Part shown: in pieces, positions 42,369-51,509 of the stretch
Layout of the letters: every line of letters starts with the position of its first letter
Position numbering within the stretch: position 1 is the stretch's first letter
Assembly: GCA_033875255.1 (NCBI GenBank)
Contig: JAWZSN010000004.1
Span: 159,435-223,434 of the forward strand
Length of the DNA stretch: 64,000 nt
Source: Marinimicrococcus sp033875255
GTDB taxonomy: Bacteria; Pseudomonadota; Alphaproteobacteria; Geminicoccales; Geminicoccaceae
Reading direction: 5' to 3'
Made by a program: the position numbers and the translations under genes
Notes under the pieces: generated by a model
Seen by the model: only the letters and a program-made list of their open reading frames with translations
What the model was told of the DNA's origin: nothing
Databases searched by the model: none

Positions 42369-43243
42369 ACCTGGCGCTCCTCGGCACGGCCGAGCAGGCC
42401 CTGCGGCCGGAGAAGGATGATCACCACCAGCAGCAGCAGCGGGAAGGCGTTGCGGTAGGCGGCCGAGAGATAAGCGGCCGAGAAATTGTCGAGCAGGCCC
42501 ACCAGCAGGCCGCCCACCAGCGCGCCGCGGGTCTGGTTGAAGCCGCCCACGATGGCGGCGATGAACGCCATGAGTCCGAGGCTCTCGCCGAGATCGAACT
42601 TCGCCAGATAGACGGGCGTCACGAGCAGGGCGGCCACGCTCACCAGCAGGGCGTTGACCAGGAAGGTGAGCAGCACCATGCGCGGCACGTCGATGCCGAC
42701 GATCCGCGCCACCTCGCGGTTCTGCGCCACCGCCTGCATCGAGCGGCCGGTGCGGGTGCGGGCGAGGAAGAGCTGGAGGCCCAGCGCCAGGCCCGCTGCA
42801 GCGAGGAAGACCACGATGTCGCGCAGCGACAGCACCACCCCGCCCAGCTGCAGCGAGCCCACCGGCAGGAGGTCGGGAAAGGGCTGCGCCTCGTTGCTCC
42901 ACAGCTCCTTGACCGATTCTTTGAGAAAGAGTCCGAGCGCTATGGTGGCGATCACCATGGTCAGCACGTCGTGGCGCATCAGCGGGTCGGCCAGCGCGCG
43001 CTTGAAGGCCAGCCCCAAAAGCAGCAGCGAGCACAGCACGGTGAGCGCGAAGGCCGGCCACGGCTCGAGCCCACCCAGGCTCATCCAGCCGAGCATGAGG
43101 AAGGCCGGCAGCATGACGAACTCGCCTTGGGCGAAATTGATCGTGCCCGCCGTCTGCCACAGCAGGGTGAAGCCCATGGCGGCGAGCGCGTAGACCGCGC
43201 CGGTCGCCAGGCCGGCCACGAGAAGCTGGAGAAACTGGTCCAT
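42365..43243 (-). CDS. livH: Branched-chain amino acid ABC transporter permease LivH
   Basis: The permease has 292 residues. LATGAVYALAAMGFTLLWQTAGTINFAQGEFVML is diagnostic of LivH; RSMQAVAQNREVARIVGIDV and FNQTRGALVGGLLVGLLDN follow in the usual order. It lies 47 bases after the binding-protein gene and overlaps livM. Confidence 0.94.
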   Translation of the reverse strand: MDQFLQLLVAGLATGAVYALAAMGFTLLWQTAGTINFAQGEFVMLPAFLMLGWMSLGGLEPWPAFALTVLCSLLLLGLAFKRALADPLMRHDVLTMVIATIALGLFLKESVKELWSNEAQPFPDLLPVGSLQLGGVVLSLRDIVVFLAAAGLALGLQLFLARTRTGRSMQAVAQNREVARIVGIDVPRMVLLTFLVNALLVSVAALLVTPVYLAKFDLGESLGLMAFIAAIVGGFNQTRGALVGGLLVGLLDNFSAAYLSAAYRNAFPLLLLVVIILLRPQGLLGRAEERQV

Positions 43244-43290
43244 GGAGCGCCGGAATGAAGGGGTCCGGCAGCGTGCGCCGGCCCGTTGGC

Positions 43291-44427
43291 TCAGCCGCCG
43301 AGCTTCGGCAGCACCTCGGTGATCACCTGCTGGCCGTTCTCGACCTCGACCAGGAAGCTCTCGCGGTCGATGTCGCCCTTCTCGTCGAAGGTGACGTCCA
43401 TGAGCACGCCAGGCTCGTCCGCGGTGGTGATGGTGGCGCCGCGCAGCGCCTCGCCGAAGGCGGCGCGGTCGAAGCCGCCGGTCCGCTCGGCGATCTCCTT
43501 GACGATGTGAAGCGCGATATAGCCCTTGATGCCGTTATGATCGGTCTTGGCGCCGAACGCCTTCTCGTAGGCCTCGGCCATGGCCGCCACGCTCTCCAGC
43601 GGCGCGTCGGCGGACAGCCCGACATGGCCGCGCACACCTTCGACCGCCTCGCCGGCGAGGTCGATAACCTTCTGGTTCATGAGCGTGGTCTCGCCGATGA
43701 CCGGCCGCTCATACCCCTGTTTCCTGAGCTCCTTGAGGAACCGCGCGCTCTCCTCCTCGTGGAGATAGACGAAGACGGCGTCGGCCCCGGAATTGCGCAC
43801 CTGCACCACGTCGGGCGCGAAGTCGACCTGCTGGACCTCGGTGGAAAGATCGGCGCCTACCTCGATGCCGCGCTTCTCCAGCTCGGCCACCATGGCGTCG
43901 CGCCCGCCCTTGCCGAAATCGTTGTTCACCCAGACGATGTCGACCGTCCTGGCACCCAACCCGTCGCGCATGTAGTTGGCGAGCTTGGGCATGCCGGCGG
44001 CCTGGCCGAAGGAGGTCCTGAAAACCCAGGGATTGCCCTGCTCGGTGATGTCGCTCGCCTCCGAGCCCACGATCTGCGGCACCTCGGCGCGCTGGGTCAC
44101 CACCATGTTGACCTTGGTGGAGGAGGAGTAGATCGGCCCCAGCACCACGAAGGGATCCTCGTCCAGCGCCTTTTGCAGGACCGCCTTGGAGACCGCCGGG
44201 TTCGACTGGGTGTCGTAGTGCTCCACCACCACCTTGCGGCCGAGAATGCCGCCCTCGGCATTGATCCGGCTGGCGGCGAGATCGACGCCGTTCTTCCAGT
44301 TGGTACCGACCGTGGCGCCGCCACCCGACAGCTCGATCACGTCGGCGATCAGCACGCTGTCCTGGGCTCCGGCGCCGCCGGCACCGAGGCCCACGAGCAC
44401 GGCCGCGGCCGCAAGCGTCCTGCGCAT
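43291..44427 (-). CDS. livK: Branched-chain amino acid-type ABC transporter binding protein
   Basis: The protein has 378 residues with a signal peptide (ending GAGGAGAQD). It belongs to the periplasmic family 6 (Leu/Ile/Val) binding proteins: LSGGGATVGTNWKNGVDLAASRINAEGGILGRKV and the following YDTQSNPAVSKAV. Such proteins bind branched-chain amino acids, amides or aromatic acids; the ligand is unproven. A gggagg ribosome binding site precedes the ATG at 44427. It is first in the liv operon and divergent from the DsbA-like gene across 163 bases. Confidence 0.9.
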   Translation of the reverse strand: MRRTLAAAAVLVGLGAGGAGAQDSVLIADVIELSGGGATVGTNWKNGVDLAASRINAEGGILGRKVVVEHYDTQSNPAVSKAVLQKALDEDPFVVLGPIYSSSTKVNMVVTQRAEVPQIVGSEASDITEQGNPWVFRTSFGQAAGMPKLANYMRDGLGARTVDIVWVNNDFGKGGRDAMVAELEKRGIEVGADLSTEVQQVDFAPDVVQVRNSGADAVFVYLHEEESARFLKELRKQGYERPVIGETTLMNQKVIDLAGEAVEGVRGHVGLSADAPLESVAAMAEAYEKAFGAKTDHNGIKGYIALHIVKEIAERTGGFDRAAFGEALRGATITTADEPGVLMDVTFDEKGDIDRESFLVEVENGQQVITEVLPKLGG

Positions 44428-44590
44428 TCCCTTTTTCCTCCCTGCCTGCTCGACCACGTGCCCGCCCGCCCCCATCTCAGGGGCGGTCCGGTAGCGGGCG
44501 AAGGCCGTTCCTATAGGCCAAACCGCGTGCGCTGGGTAGCGTGCGGACGAGGGCGCGCCGATCGGCGGCGGCCCCGGAAGAGAGGGCACC

Positions 44591-45214
44591 ATGAGCGTCG
44601 AGCTGCTCTATTTCGCCAATCCGATGTGCTCCTGGTGCTGGGGGTTCGCGCCGGTGATGCGCGAGCTCGGCGAGCGCTTCCAGGGAAGGGTGAACGTCAC
44701 CGTGGCCACCGGCTCGCTGGGCGAGCGGCAGAGCCGGCCGATGCGCGAGAAGGACAAGGAGGAGATCCGCCGGCACTGGCAGCATGTGGCGGAGATGGCC
44801 GGCCAACCGTTCGACATGGCCTTCTTCGAGCGCGAGGGTTTTGTCTACGACACCGCCCCCGCCTGCCGCGCGCTGGCCGTGGTGCGCCGCCACTACCCCA
44901 CCCTGGCCCTGCCCTTCCTGACCCGCCTGCAGGAGCGCTTCTACGCGCGCAACGAGGACGTCACCGACAGGACAGTGCTGCAGTCGGCGGTCGGCGAGTT
45001 CGGGATCGATGCGCAAGACTTCACCCGCGAGTTCGCGGCGCCGGAGCTGGCGCAGGAGGTCGCGCGGGAATGGCAGACGACGGCCGAGCTCGGCGTCACC
45101 GGCTACCCGACACTGCTGGCGCTGGCCGACCGCAAGCCGCATGTGCTCACGGTGGGCTGGCGTCCGGCGGGTGAGATCGCGGCGCCGCTGGAGGCGCTGC
45201 TGCGGACGGCGTGA
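44591..45214 (+). CDS. DsbA family protein (FrnE-like, CSWC active site)
   Basis: The protein has 207 residues with a thioredoxin fold and inserted helical domain. YFANPMCSWCWGFAP contains the CxxC active site at residues 13-16, and GVTGYPTLL supplies the cis-proline. There is no signal peptide, so it acts in the cytosol, as FrnE/DsbA-type oxidoreductases and 2-hydroxychromene isomerase relatives do. The 3' end overlaps the convergent AhpD-like gene by 68 bases. Confidence 0.87.
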   Translation: MSVELLYFANPMCSWCWGFAPVMRELGERFQGRVNVTVATGSLGERQSRPMREKDKEEIRRHWQHVAEMAGQPFDMAFFEREGFVYDTAPACRALAVVRRHYPTLALPFLTRLQERFYARNEDVTDRTVLQSAVGEFGIDAQDFTREFAAPELAQEVAREWQTTAELGVTGYPTLLALADRKPHVLTVGWRPAGEIAAPLEALLRTA

Positions 45215-45776
45215 GGGCACAAAATCCCTGCGGCGGCACGCCCAGCGCGGCGTTGAACTTGCTCGACAGGTTCTGGAAGGCCACCAGGGCGGTGAGCTCG
45301 ACAATCGCATCCTCGTCGAGAAAGCAGCGCAGTCTCGCCATGTGCCGTGCCGCGACGCCGTGCTCGGGCAGGCTCATGGCCTCCGCATAGGCCAGCACCG
45401 CCCGCTCGCGCGCATCGAACAACGGGCTCTCCCACCATTCGGCCAGCGCCAGCGCCTTCTCCTCGCTGACCCCGCGCTGCAGCAGGGTGGCGCTGTTGAG
45501 ATCGATGCAGAACCGGCAGTGATTGATCTGCGAGACCCGCACGGTGACCAGCGAGCGCAGGGCCGGCTCGATCGGCGAGGAGCGTCGGTCGATCAGGCCG
45601 TAGAGCAGGGCCACGCCCAGGAACAGCCGTGGCGAGCGCGCCCACAGCAGGCCCGCCTCCAGCACGCGCCCGTAGCGGCGCCGCTGATTCCAGAAAAACG
45701 GCCGCAGGTACCAAGGCGTGTCCTCGACGCGCCGCGGCGCGATCCGCGCTCCGTGTTGCCAGCGGGCGTCGGCCAT
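45147..45776 (-). CDS. Carboxymuconolactone decarboxylase/AhpD-like protein
   Basis: The protein has 209 residues. The AhpD-fold core is visible around residues 75-150: LVTVRVSQINHCRFCIDLNSATLL has the redox CxxC (CRFC) plus downstream Asp/Asn/Ser, and RERAVLAYAEAMS follows. Such proteins reduce peroxides with a peroxiredoxin partner or act as decarboxylases; a redox role fits the neighbouring DsbA-like gene. The C-terminal 20 or so residues are Pro/Ala-rich and overlap the DsbA-like gene on the other strand. The start at 45776 follows the lipoprotein stop by 11 bases. Confidence 0.85.
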   Translation of the reverse strand: MADARWQHGARIAPRRVEDTPWYLRPFFWNQRRRYGRVLEAGLLWARSPRLFLGVALLYGLIDRRSSPIEPALRSLVTVRVSQINHCRFCIDLNSATLLQRGVSEEKALALAEWWESPLFDARERAVLAYAEAMSLPEHGVAARHMARLRCFLDEDAIVELTALVAFQNLSSKFNAALGVPPQGFCALTPSAAAPPAAPRSHPPDASPP

Positions 45777-45787
45777 GGCTGGCGCTC

Positions 45788-46069
45788 TCAGCTCGCCGGC
45801 AGCGACCAGGCGCCGCCGCAGTTTCGACCCACCCCGTCGTCGAGACTTTGGCGAACCTCCTCCTTGTCGCGCCGGTCGGTCAGCTGCATGGCCGCCGCCG
45901 CAGGCGCCGCCACGGTTACCGTGGCCACGCACGCCACCCCCTTGAAGAGCGCGTAGAACGGCGTGCCGATGATGCCCACTGCCGGCCGGCCCGAGGGCGG
46001 CTCGCCGCTGCTGCCAGCGCAGCCGCCAAGCAGCAGTCCCAGAACGCCGAGGCAAGCGGCTCGTCGCAT
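45788..46069 (-). CDS. Small lipoprotein, unknown function
   Basis: The product has 93 residues with a clear lipobox, LLLGGCAG, at residues 13-20. After it comes GTPFYALFKGVACVATVTVAAPAAAAMQL (a hydrophobic stretch with a second Cys) and a C-terminus ending LDDGVGRNCGGAW. The TPF...K...C plus NCG pattern looks like a conserved small family, but I cannot name a function. It probably sits in the outer or inner membrane facing the periplasm. It is co-directional with and 11 bases before the AhpD-like gene. Confidence 0.75.
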   Translation of the reverse strand: MRRAACLGVLGLLLGGCAGSSGEPPSGRPAVGIIGTPFYALFKGVACVATVTVAAPAAAAMQLTDRRDKEEVRQSLDDGVGRNCGGAWSLPAS

Positions 46070-46258
46070 GCCCGTCCCCCCTTCTTGGTCGGAACGGCGG
46101 TGGCCGCCCCTGCGCCCGCCAGTATGGACGATGCCGGCAGGTTAAGGAAAAGCCGATATGCGACGCCCCGGCGCGCGTCTCGCGACTTTACGCCTTGCAG
46201 TGTCACTGCTTAGTCGTTCTTAACGGCGAGCGCGAAAAGGGGCTGCCCACGTCACGGG

Positions 46259-48772
46259 ATGCGCCGGGAGAAGGGACCAAGGGCCAGGATGGCGTTGTTT
46301 CGGCTGCTGCGGAAGACGATGAGCCCGGGCTTTGTCGGCCTGCTTGCCGGCATGGTGGCACTGCTCGGGCTGATCGCTCACACGCTGCTGGCCTCGTTGG
46401 AGGGCGAGGAGCTGGTCGCCCGGCAGGAGCAGGCAGGCTTGCTCGCCGCCCTGAAGGGCGAGCGCGGCGAGCTGGAGCGCAGCCTGCAGATGCTCGCATG
46501 GCCGGACCGCGACGCTGAGGCCGGCACGGAGGCTCTCGTTCCGGCTCTGAGCGAGATCATGGCAGGCCTCGCCGGCCGCGAGGACATCGAGGCGGCCCTG
46601 GTGCTCGATGAGAGCAACCGTCTCCTTCGCGTCTGGCGAAACGGCTGGCCGATCCCCACGGGAGGGTTCGCCGGGCCGGCGGTGCGGCTGGGCCCCGTCG
46701 CCGCCCGGGCCCGCCAGGCTCCCGGGCGCCCCTTCTCCGACTTCGTCACGACGCCGTTCGGCCCGGCCGTCGTGGCCGCCGCCGCCCCGCCTTTCCGCTC
46801 GCCGGGCAACGAGGTTGTGGTTCTGGTCCGTTTTCTCGAAACCGCGCTCCTGCAGGAGCTCGAGGAGCGGCTGCTCCTGACCGACCTCAAGATCGCCGGA
46901 GGCGCCGCCCGGCCGCGCTCGCTGGAGCTCGAGGACGGCGCAGGCGAGCCTGTGACCGCGCTCGCCTGGAGCGGCAGCGGACTTCACGCGCAGCTCCTTA
47001 GCGCGCTCGCGCCCTCCCTGCTCGCGATCCTGCTGCTGTTCCTCGCCGGCAGCCTGCTGGCCCTGGTCAAGCTGCGCCGGGCCGCCAATGCCGTCCGGAT
47101 GAGCGAGGCGCGCTTTCGCGACATTGCCGAGGTCGCTTCGGACTGGATCTTCGAGACCGACCGCGAGCTGCGACTCACCTTCGTCTCGCCCGGCCCCTAC
47201 GCCCGCGGAGAAAGCCGGCCCGAGCCGCCGGTCGGCCTCGCCGTCAGCGAGGTCGTCGTGGAGGACGCCGACGGCTCAAGAAGGCAGCTCCTCGAGGCCA
47301 TGCGGGCCCGCCTGCCGATCCGCGAGATGCTCATCCGGACGTCCCACCGGGGCGTGGCGCGGATGCTGCGTTTGAACGCCGTGCCGGTGACCGCCCCCGA
47401 GACGGGCATCTTCCTGGGCTATCGCGGCACGGCCCGGGACGTGACGCAAGAGCTCGAAGCGCGCGCCCGGGCAGAGTTCCTGGCCTATCACGACCAGGTC
47501 ACCGGCCTGCCCAACAGGACGATGCTGGCCCGGCACAGCATGGGCCTGAAGCGGCGCGCTGCCGTGCTCGCCCTCGATCTCGATCGTTTCAAGGCCGTCA
47601 ACGACACGCTGGGTCACGCGGCCGGTGATGCCCTTTTGGTTGAGTGCGCGCAACGGCTGCGCGATACCCTCGACCCGGAGGATTTCGTCGCGCGGGTCGG
47701 TGGCGACGAGTTCGTGGCGCTGCATCTCCTCGGGGATGGCGACGCCGAGAGGGTGGCATCGTTGTGCGGGGATCTGATCCGGGCGCTCAGCCGCCCTTAC
47801 CAGCTCGACGGAAGGCAGGCGGTGATTGGCGTCAGCATCGGCGTCGCCATGCTCACGCCGACCGTCGAGCCGCTGGCGGAGGTGCTGCAAAAGGCCGACG
47901 CCGCCCTCTACCGGGCGAAGTCGACCGGGCGCGGCCAGGTGCGCTTTCACGAGCCCGGCATGGAGGTGGCGCTGCGCCAGCGCCGACAGATGGAGCGTGA
48001 GCTGCGCGAGGCCGTCGAGAGCGACGCGCTGTTCCTGCACTACCAGCCCAAGTTCGACATTGCCACCGGCCGGATCTCGGGCGTCGAGGCCCTGCTGCGC
48101 TGGACCCATCCGGCGCGCGGCCCGGTATCGCCCGAGCTTTTCGTCCCGCTGGCCGAGGAAGTGGGTCTGATGGACGAGATCGGCGCCAGGGTCCTGCGCC
48201 GTGCCTGCCGGGAGGCCGCTGCCTGGGGCGGCCTGCCCATCGCCGTCAACCTGTCGCCGGCCCAGTTTCGTCTGGCCTCGCTGGCCGACACGGTGCGCGA
48301 CGCGATCACCGAGGCGGGGCTACCGCGCGGCTGCCTTGAGCTGGAGATCACCGAGAACCTCCTGCTTTCCGACCAGGAAGGGCTGCTCGAGACTCTCCAG
48401 CAGCTCCGGGAGCTGGGCGCCTGCATCACCATGGACGATTTCGGCACCGGCTATTCCAGCCTTGGCTACCTGCAGCGCTTCCAGTTCGACAAGATCAAGA
48501 TCGACCGCCTGTTCGTGGCGCGGCTCGGCGAGCGGGGCAGCGGCGAGGCCATCGTCCGGGCGATCGTCGCTCTCGGCCGCAGCCTCGGGGTCGCGGTCTG
48601 CGCCGAGGGGGTCGAGGAGCAGGCCCAGCTCGACCTGCTGGCCGAGCTCGGCTGCCACGAGGCGCAGGGCTTTCTCTTGGGCCGACCGGTGCCGCCGACG
48701 GAGATCGCCGCCCGCCTGCACGCGCGACCGCGGCTCACGCTGGTAGGCGGCAGCGCCGGAAAATCCGCCTGA
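46259..48772 (+). CDS. Membrane-anchored PAS-GGDEF-EAL cyclic-di-GMP protein
   Basis: The protein has 837 residues. Two membrane helices (about 24-46 and 245-271) bracket a periplasmic sensor region of about 200 residues. Then come a PAS-like domain (about 281-400), GGDEF (about 405-565; motif RVGGDEF intact at about 480) and EAL (about 580-830; EALLRW, NLSP, EITEN and DDFGTGYSSL present, with the catalytic KIKID lysine and EGVE). Both cyclase and phosphodiesterase sites look functional. The canonical RxxD inhibitory site before GGDEF is absent (DPED there). An ATG at 46289 is an alternative start. It is divergent from the lipoprotein gene across 189 bases. Confidence 0.92.
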   Translation: MRREKGPRARMALFRLLRKTMSPGFVGLLAGMVALLGLIAHTLLASLEGEELVARQEQAGLLAALKGERGELERSLQMLAWPDRDAEAGTEALVPALSEIMAGLAGREDIEAALVLDESNRLLRVWRNGWPIPTGGFAGPAVRLGPVAARARQAPGRPFSDFVTTPFGPAVVAAAAPPFRSPGNEVVVLVRFLETALLQELEERLLLTDLKIAGGAARPRSLELEDGAGEPVTALAWSGSGLHAQLLSALAPSLLAILLLFLAGSLLALVKLRRAANAVRMSEARFRDIAEVASDWIFETDRELRLTFVSPGPYARGESRPEPPVGLAVSEVVVEDADGSRRQLLEAMRARLPIREMLIRTSHRGVARMLRLNAVPVTAPETGIFLGYRGTARDVTQELEARARAEFLAYHDQVTGLPNRTMLARHSMGLKRRAAVLALDLDRFKAVNDTLGHAAGDALLVECAQRLRDTLDPEDFVARVGGDEFVALHLLGDGDAERVASLCGDLIRALSRPYQLDGRQAVIGVSIGVAMLTPTVEPLAEVLQKADAALYRAKSTGRGQVRFHEPGMEVALRQRRQMERELREAVESDALFLHYQPKFDIATGRISGVEALLRWTHPARGPVSPELFVPLAEEVGLMDEIGARVLRRACREAAAWGGLPIAVNLSPAQFRLASLADTVRDAITEAGLPRGCLELEITENLLLSDQEGLLETLQQLRELGACITMDDFGTGYSSLGYLQRFQFDKIKIDRLFVARLGERGSGEAIVRAIVALGRSLGVAVCAEGVEEQAQLDLLAELGCHEAQGFLLGRPVPPTEIAARLHARPRLTLVGGSAGKSA

Positions 48773-49118
48773 GAGCCTGGTGGTGCACCGCCCTTCCTCC
48801 CGGCCATGCAGGCGCGAGCAGGGGTTGTGCGGCGGGAGCTCGCGGCCGGATCGCCCCGGCCAGCACGCCTCGCCGCCGAAGAGCACATCGCGAGCCTCTA
48901 TGGGGCCATGGCCGACGACGACGCCGGTGCGGCGGCGGATTCCCACCCGCGCAGAACCATCGGGAAAAGGTGAGGACCCGGTGAGCCCCTACCGCTGCCA
49001 ACTGACAGAAATCAAGAGACAAAGCCGTGCGCGGCGCCTTGCCCGGCGACACCGAACGCATTGCATCCTCGCTGAAGGGCGCCCGCCCGCGGGCTCGTCG
49101 CGGGCGGGCCGGCTCCGC
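48773..49118. other. 346-base gap without a convincing gene
   Basis: This lies between the GGDEF-EAL stop and the convergent aldehyde dehydrogenase stop. A plus-strand frame of about 55 codons from ATG 48808 is open, but it has no good ribosome binding site and no recognisable features. I see no tRNA, riboswitch or repeat. The right end holds a GC hairpin (49081-49109). Confidence 0.5.
49081..49109 (-). terminator. GC hairpin downstream of the aldehyde dehydrogenase gene
   Basis: The 11-bp stem gcccgcccgcg / cgcgggcgggc has a 7-base loop and lies 10 bases after the stop codon of the minus-strand gene. There is no T-run, so it may act with Rho or as an mRNA 3'-end stabiliser. Confidence 0.5.
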
Positions 49119-50555
49119 TCAGAGCGGCAGCGTGTAGGCGGTCTTGACGGTGGTGTAGAACTCGGCGGCGTAGCGGCCCTGCTCGCGCGAGCCGTAGGAC
49201 GAGCCCTTCCGGCCGCCGAACGGCACATGATAGTCGACGCCGGCGGTCGGCAGGTTGACCATCACCATGCCGGCCTGGCTTGCCCGGCGGAAGTGCGAGG
49301 CGTGCTTCAAGGACGTGGTGCAGATGCCCGAGGAGAGGCCGAACTGCGTGTCATTGGCGACCGCCAGCGCCTCCTCGTAGTTGCGCACCTTGATCACCGT
49401 GGCGACCGGGCCGAAGACCTCCTCGCGGTTGATCCGCATGTCGTTGCGGGTCTCGGTGAAGAGCGCAGGCTGGAGATAGAAGCCCTTGGTGTCGCGCTCG
49501 AGCCGCTCGCCGCCGAAGGCGAGCTTGCAGCCTTCCTCCTTCGCGATCTCGATGTAGCGCAGGTCCTGGTCGAGCTGCTTCTGGTCGACCACCGGACCGA
49601 TGTGAGTACCCTGCTTCAAGGCGTCGTCGATCACGAGGTTCTTCATGGCGCCGACCATGGCCTCCACGAAGCGGTCGTGGATGCCCTCGCCCACCACCAG
49701 CCGCGAGGAAGCGGTGCAGCGCTGGCCCGTCGAGAAGAAGGCGCCGTTGACGGCGCAGCTCACCGCCGTGTCGAGATCGGCGTCGTCGAGCACCACGAGC
49801 GGGTTCTTGCCGCCCATCTCGAGCTGGAACTTCTTCATGGTGGCGGCCGAGCAGGCGGCCACGTGGCGGCCGGTGTCGACCGAGCCGGTGAAGCTCACCG
49901 CGTCGACGTCGGTGGACTGCAAGATCGCCTCGCCGACCACCGAGCCTCGGCCCATGACGAGGTTGAAGACGCCTGCCGGAATGCCGGCCTTGGCGATGAT
50001 CTCGGAGAGCGCCCAGGCCGAGCCTGGCACCAGGTCGGCGGGCTTGAAGACCACCGTGTTGCCGTAGGCCAGAGCCGGCGCGATCTTCCAGGCCGGGATT
50101 GCGATCGGGAAGTTCCAGGGGGTGATGAGCCCCACCACGCCCATGGGCTCGCGGGTCATCTCGACCTCGATGCCCGGCCGCGTGCTGGCAAGCTTCTCGC
50201 CCGACATGCGCAGGCACTCGCCGGCGAAGAACTTGAAGATTCGCCCGGCGCGGCCCGCCTCGCCGATGCCCTCGGCCAGGGTCTTGCCTTCCTCGCGGGA
50301 CAAAAGCCTGCCCAGCTCGCTCGCCCGCGCCAGGATCTCGTTGCCGATCGCGTCCAGCATGTCGGCGCGCTGCTCGATGGGCGAGCTGCCCCATGCGGGG
50401 GCTGCCGCACGGGCCGCGGCGATCGCGGTCTCTGCCTGCTCGCGGCTGGCGTAGGAGTACTCGCCCACCACGTCGTCGATGTTCGAGGGGTTGAGGTTCT
50501 TCGAGACCGAAGCGCCCTCGATCCATTCGCCGTCGATGAAGTTCTTGTGGAGCAT
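49119..50555 (-). CDS. Aldehyde dehydrogenase family protein (alpha-ketoglutarate semialdehyde dehydrogenase-like)
   Basis: The enzyme has 478 residues and is NAD(P)-dependent. ITPWNFPIAIPAWKIAPALAYG, the cofactor-binding FTGSVDTGR, the catalytic Glu in QLEMGGKNPL and the catalytic Cys in FFSTGQRCTASSRL are all present. The latter, with the C-terminal YHVPFGGRKGSSYGSREQG, is typical of alpha-ketoglutaric semialdehyde dehydrogenases of sugar and hydroxyproline catabolism; substrate not proven. No sugar-acid pathway genes are adjacent. The ATG at 50555 begins the conserved LHKNFIDGEW. Confidence 0.9.
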   Translation of the reverse strand: MLHKNFIDGEWIEGASVSKNLNPSNIDDVVGEYSYASREQAETAIAAARAAAPAWGSSPIEQRADMLDAIGNEILARASELGRLLSREEGKTLAEGIGEAGRAGRIFKFFAGECLRMSGEKLASTRPGIEVEMTREPMGVVGLITPWNFPIAIPAWKIAPALAYGNTVVFKPADLVPGSAWALSEIIAKAGIPAGVFNLVMGRGSVVGEAILQSTDVDAVSFTGSVDTGRHVAACSAATMKKFQLEMGGKNPLVVLDDADLDTAVSCAVNGAFFSTGQRCTASSRLVVGEGIHDRFVEAMVGAMKNLVIDDALKQGTHIGPVVDQKQLDQDLRYIEIAKEEGCKLAFGGERLERDTKGFYLQPALFTETRNDMRINREEVFGPVATVIKVRNYEEALAVANDTQFGLSSGICTTSLKHASHFRRASQAGMVMVNLPTAGVDYHVPFGGRKGSSYGSREQGRYAAEFYTTVKTAYTLPL

Positions 50556-50635
50556 GGCCGTTCCCGTCCGGTTCAGTCGGTCGCGACCATAGCGCCCGCG
50601 ACGCCTGCGGCAAGCGTCGAGCGGTGCGGCGCGCG

Positions 50636-51406
50636 TCAGGCCGTCCCGGCGGCCCGTGCGCTGAAGCAGGAGAACAGCGCCACGCTGGCGGCGATGGTGG
50701 CGTTGAGGGATTCCACCGCGCCGGTCATGGGGATTGCCAGCCGGCGCAGCTCCAGATCGGGCGGCAATCCCTGCCCTTCCTCGCCGAGAACCAGCCGCAG
50801 CTCGTCGGGCCAGTCGAAACCCGCGAGCGGCTCGCCCTGCGCGTCGAGGCCGATCAGGGGGCCCGCCGCCCCGACGAGTCCGGTCCAGCTGGGCCCCTGC
50901 TGCAGCTCGAGCTCGAACTGCGCGTTGGCGCCGGCCCGAAGGGCGCGCGGATGGAACGGGTGCGCCGCACCTTCCAGCAGGATCACTCGGCGAACGCCAA
51001 AGGCGGCGGCGCTGCGCAGCACGGCGCCCAGATTGTCGGGATTGCCCAACGCACAAGCCAGCTCGACGCCCTGCGGGGGCGTTGCCAGGTCGGCTCGCGG
51101 CAGGGACGGCAGGCTGCCCACCAGCAACGGAGCGCCGGTGCCGATGACGTCGAGCTCCCTGAAGAGCTGCCGGGGCAGCCTGTAGGCGGCAAGGCCAGCG
51201 GGAAGGCACAAGAAGGCCTCGAGTTGCGTCTCGCTCTCGCACAAAACCGCATGGAAGCGGCCTGGATGGCGCGCCAGCGCCTCCGGCACGGTCTTGCGCC
51301 CCGACAGCAGGAACTGGCCCTGCTTCTTTATGCCCCGGCTGTCGAGCAGCGACCTCCAGCGCTTGAAATGGGTGTTGTGGGCGCTCTCGATCGGCTGCGG
51401 GATCAA
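50636..51406 (-). CDS. TrmH/SpoU family RNA 2'-O-methyltransferase
   Basis: The protein has about 256 residues. An N-terminal RNA-binding stretch (FKRWRSLLDSRGIKKQGQFLLSGRK) precedes the SPOUT knot with its three motifs: LGNPDNLGAVLRSAAAFG, LVLGEEGQGLP and IPMTGAVESLNATIAASVALF. It 2'-O-methylates a ribose in rRNA or tRNA; the target is unknown. The TTG at 51406 with ggaagaa upstream is the most plausible start I can find. Confidence 0.86.
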   Translation of the reverse strand: MIPQPIESAHNTHFKRWRSLLDSRGIKKQGQFLLSGRKTVPEALARHPGRFHAVLCESETQLEAFLCLPAGLAAYRLPRQLFRELDVIGTGAPLLVGSLPSLPRADLATPPQGVELACALGNPDNLGAVLRSAAAFGVRRVILLEGAAHPFHPRALRAGANAQFELELQQGPSWTGLVGAAGPLIGLDAQGEPLAGFDWPDELRLVLGEEGQGLPPDLELRRLAIPMTGAVESLNATIAASVALFSCFSARAAGTA

Positions 51407-51509
51407 GCGGTTCTTCCGGGGATTGACGGCAATCGGAGCCGAAGCGCGGCCCGCGCGGCCGCGGCGGCACCATATCCGCTCACTGGCCAGCGATGAAGCC
51501 CGCCGGCAC

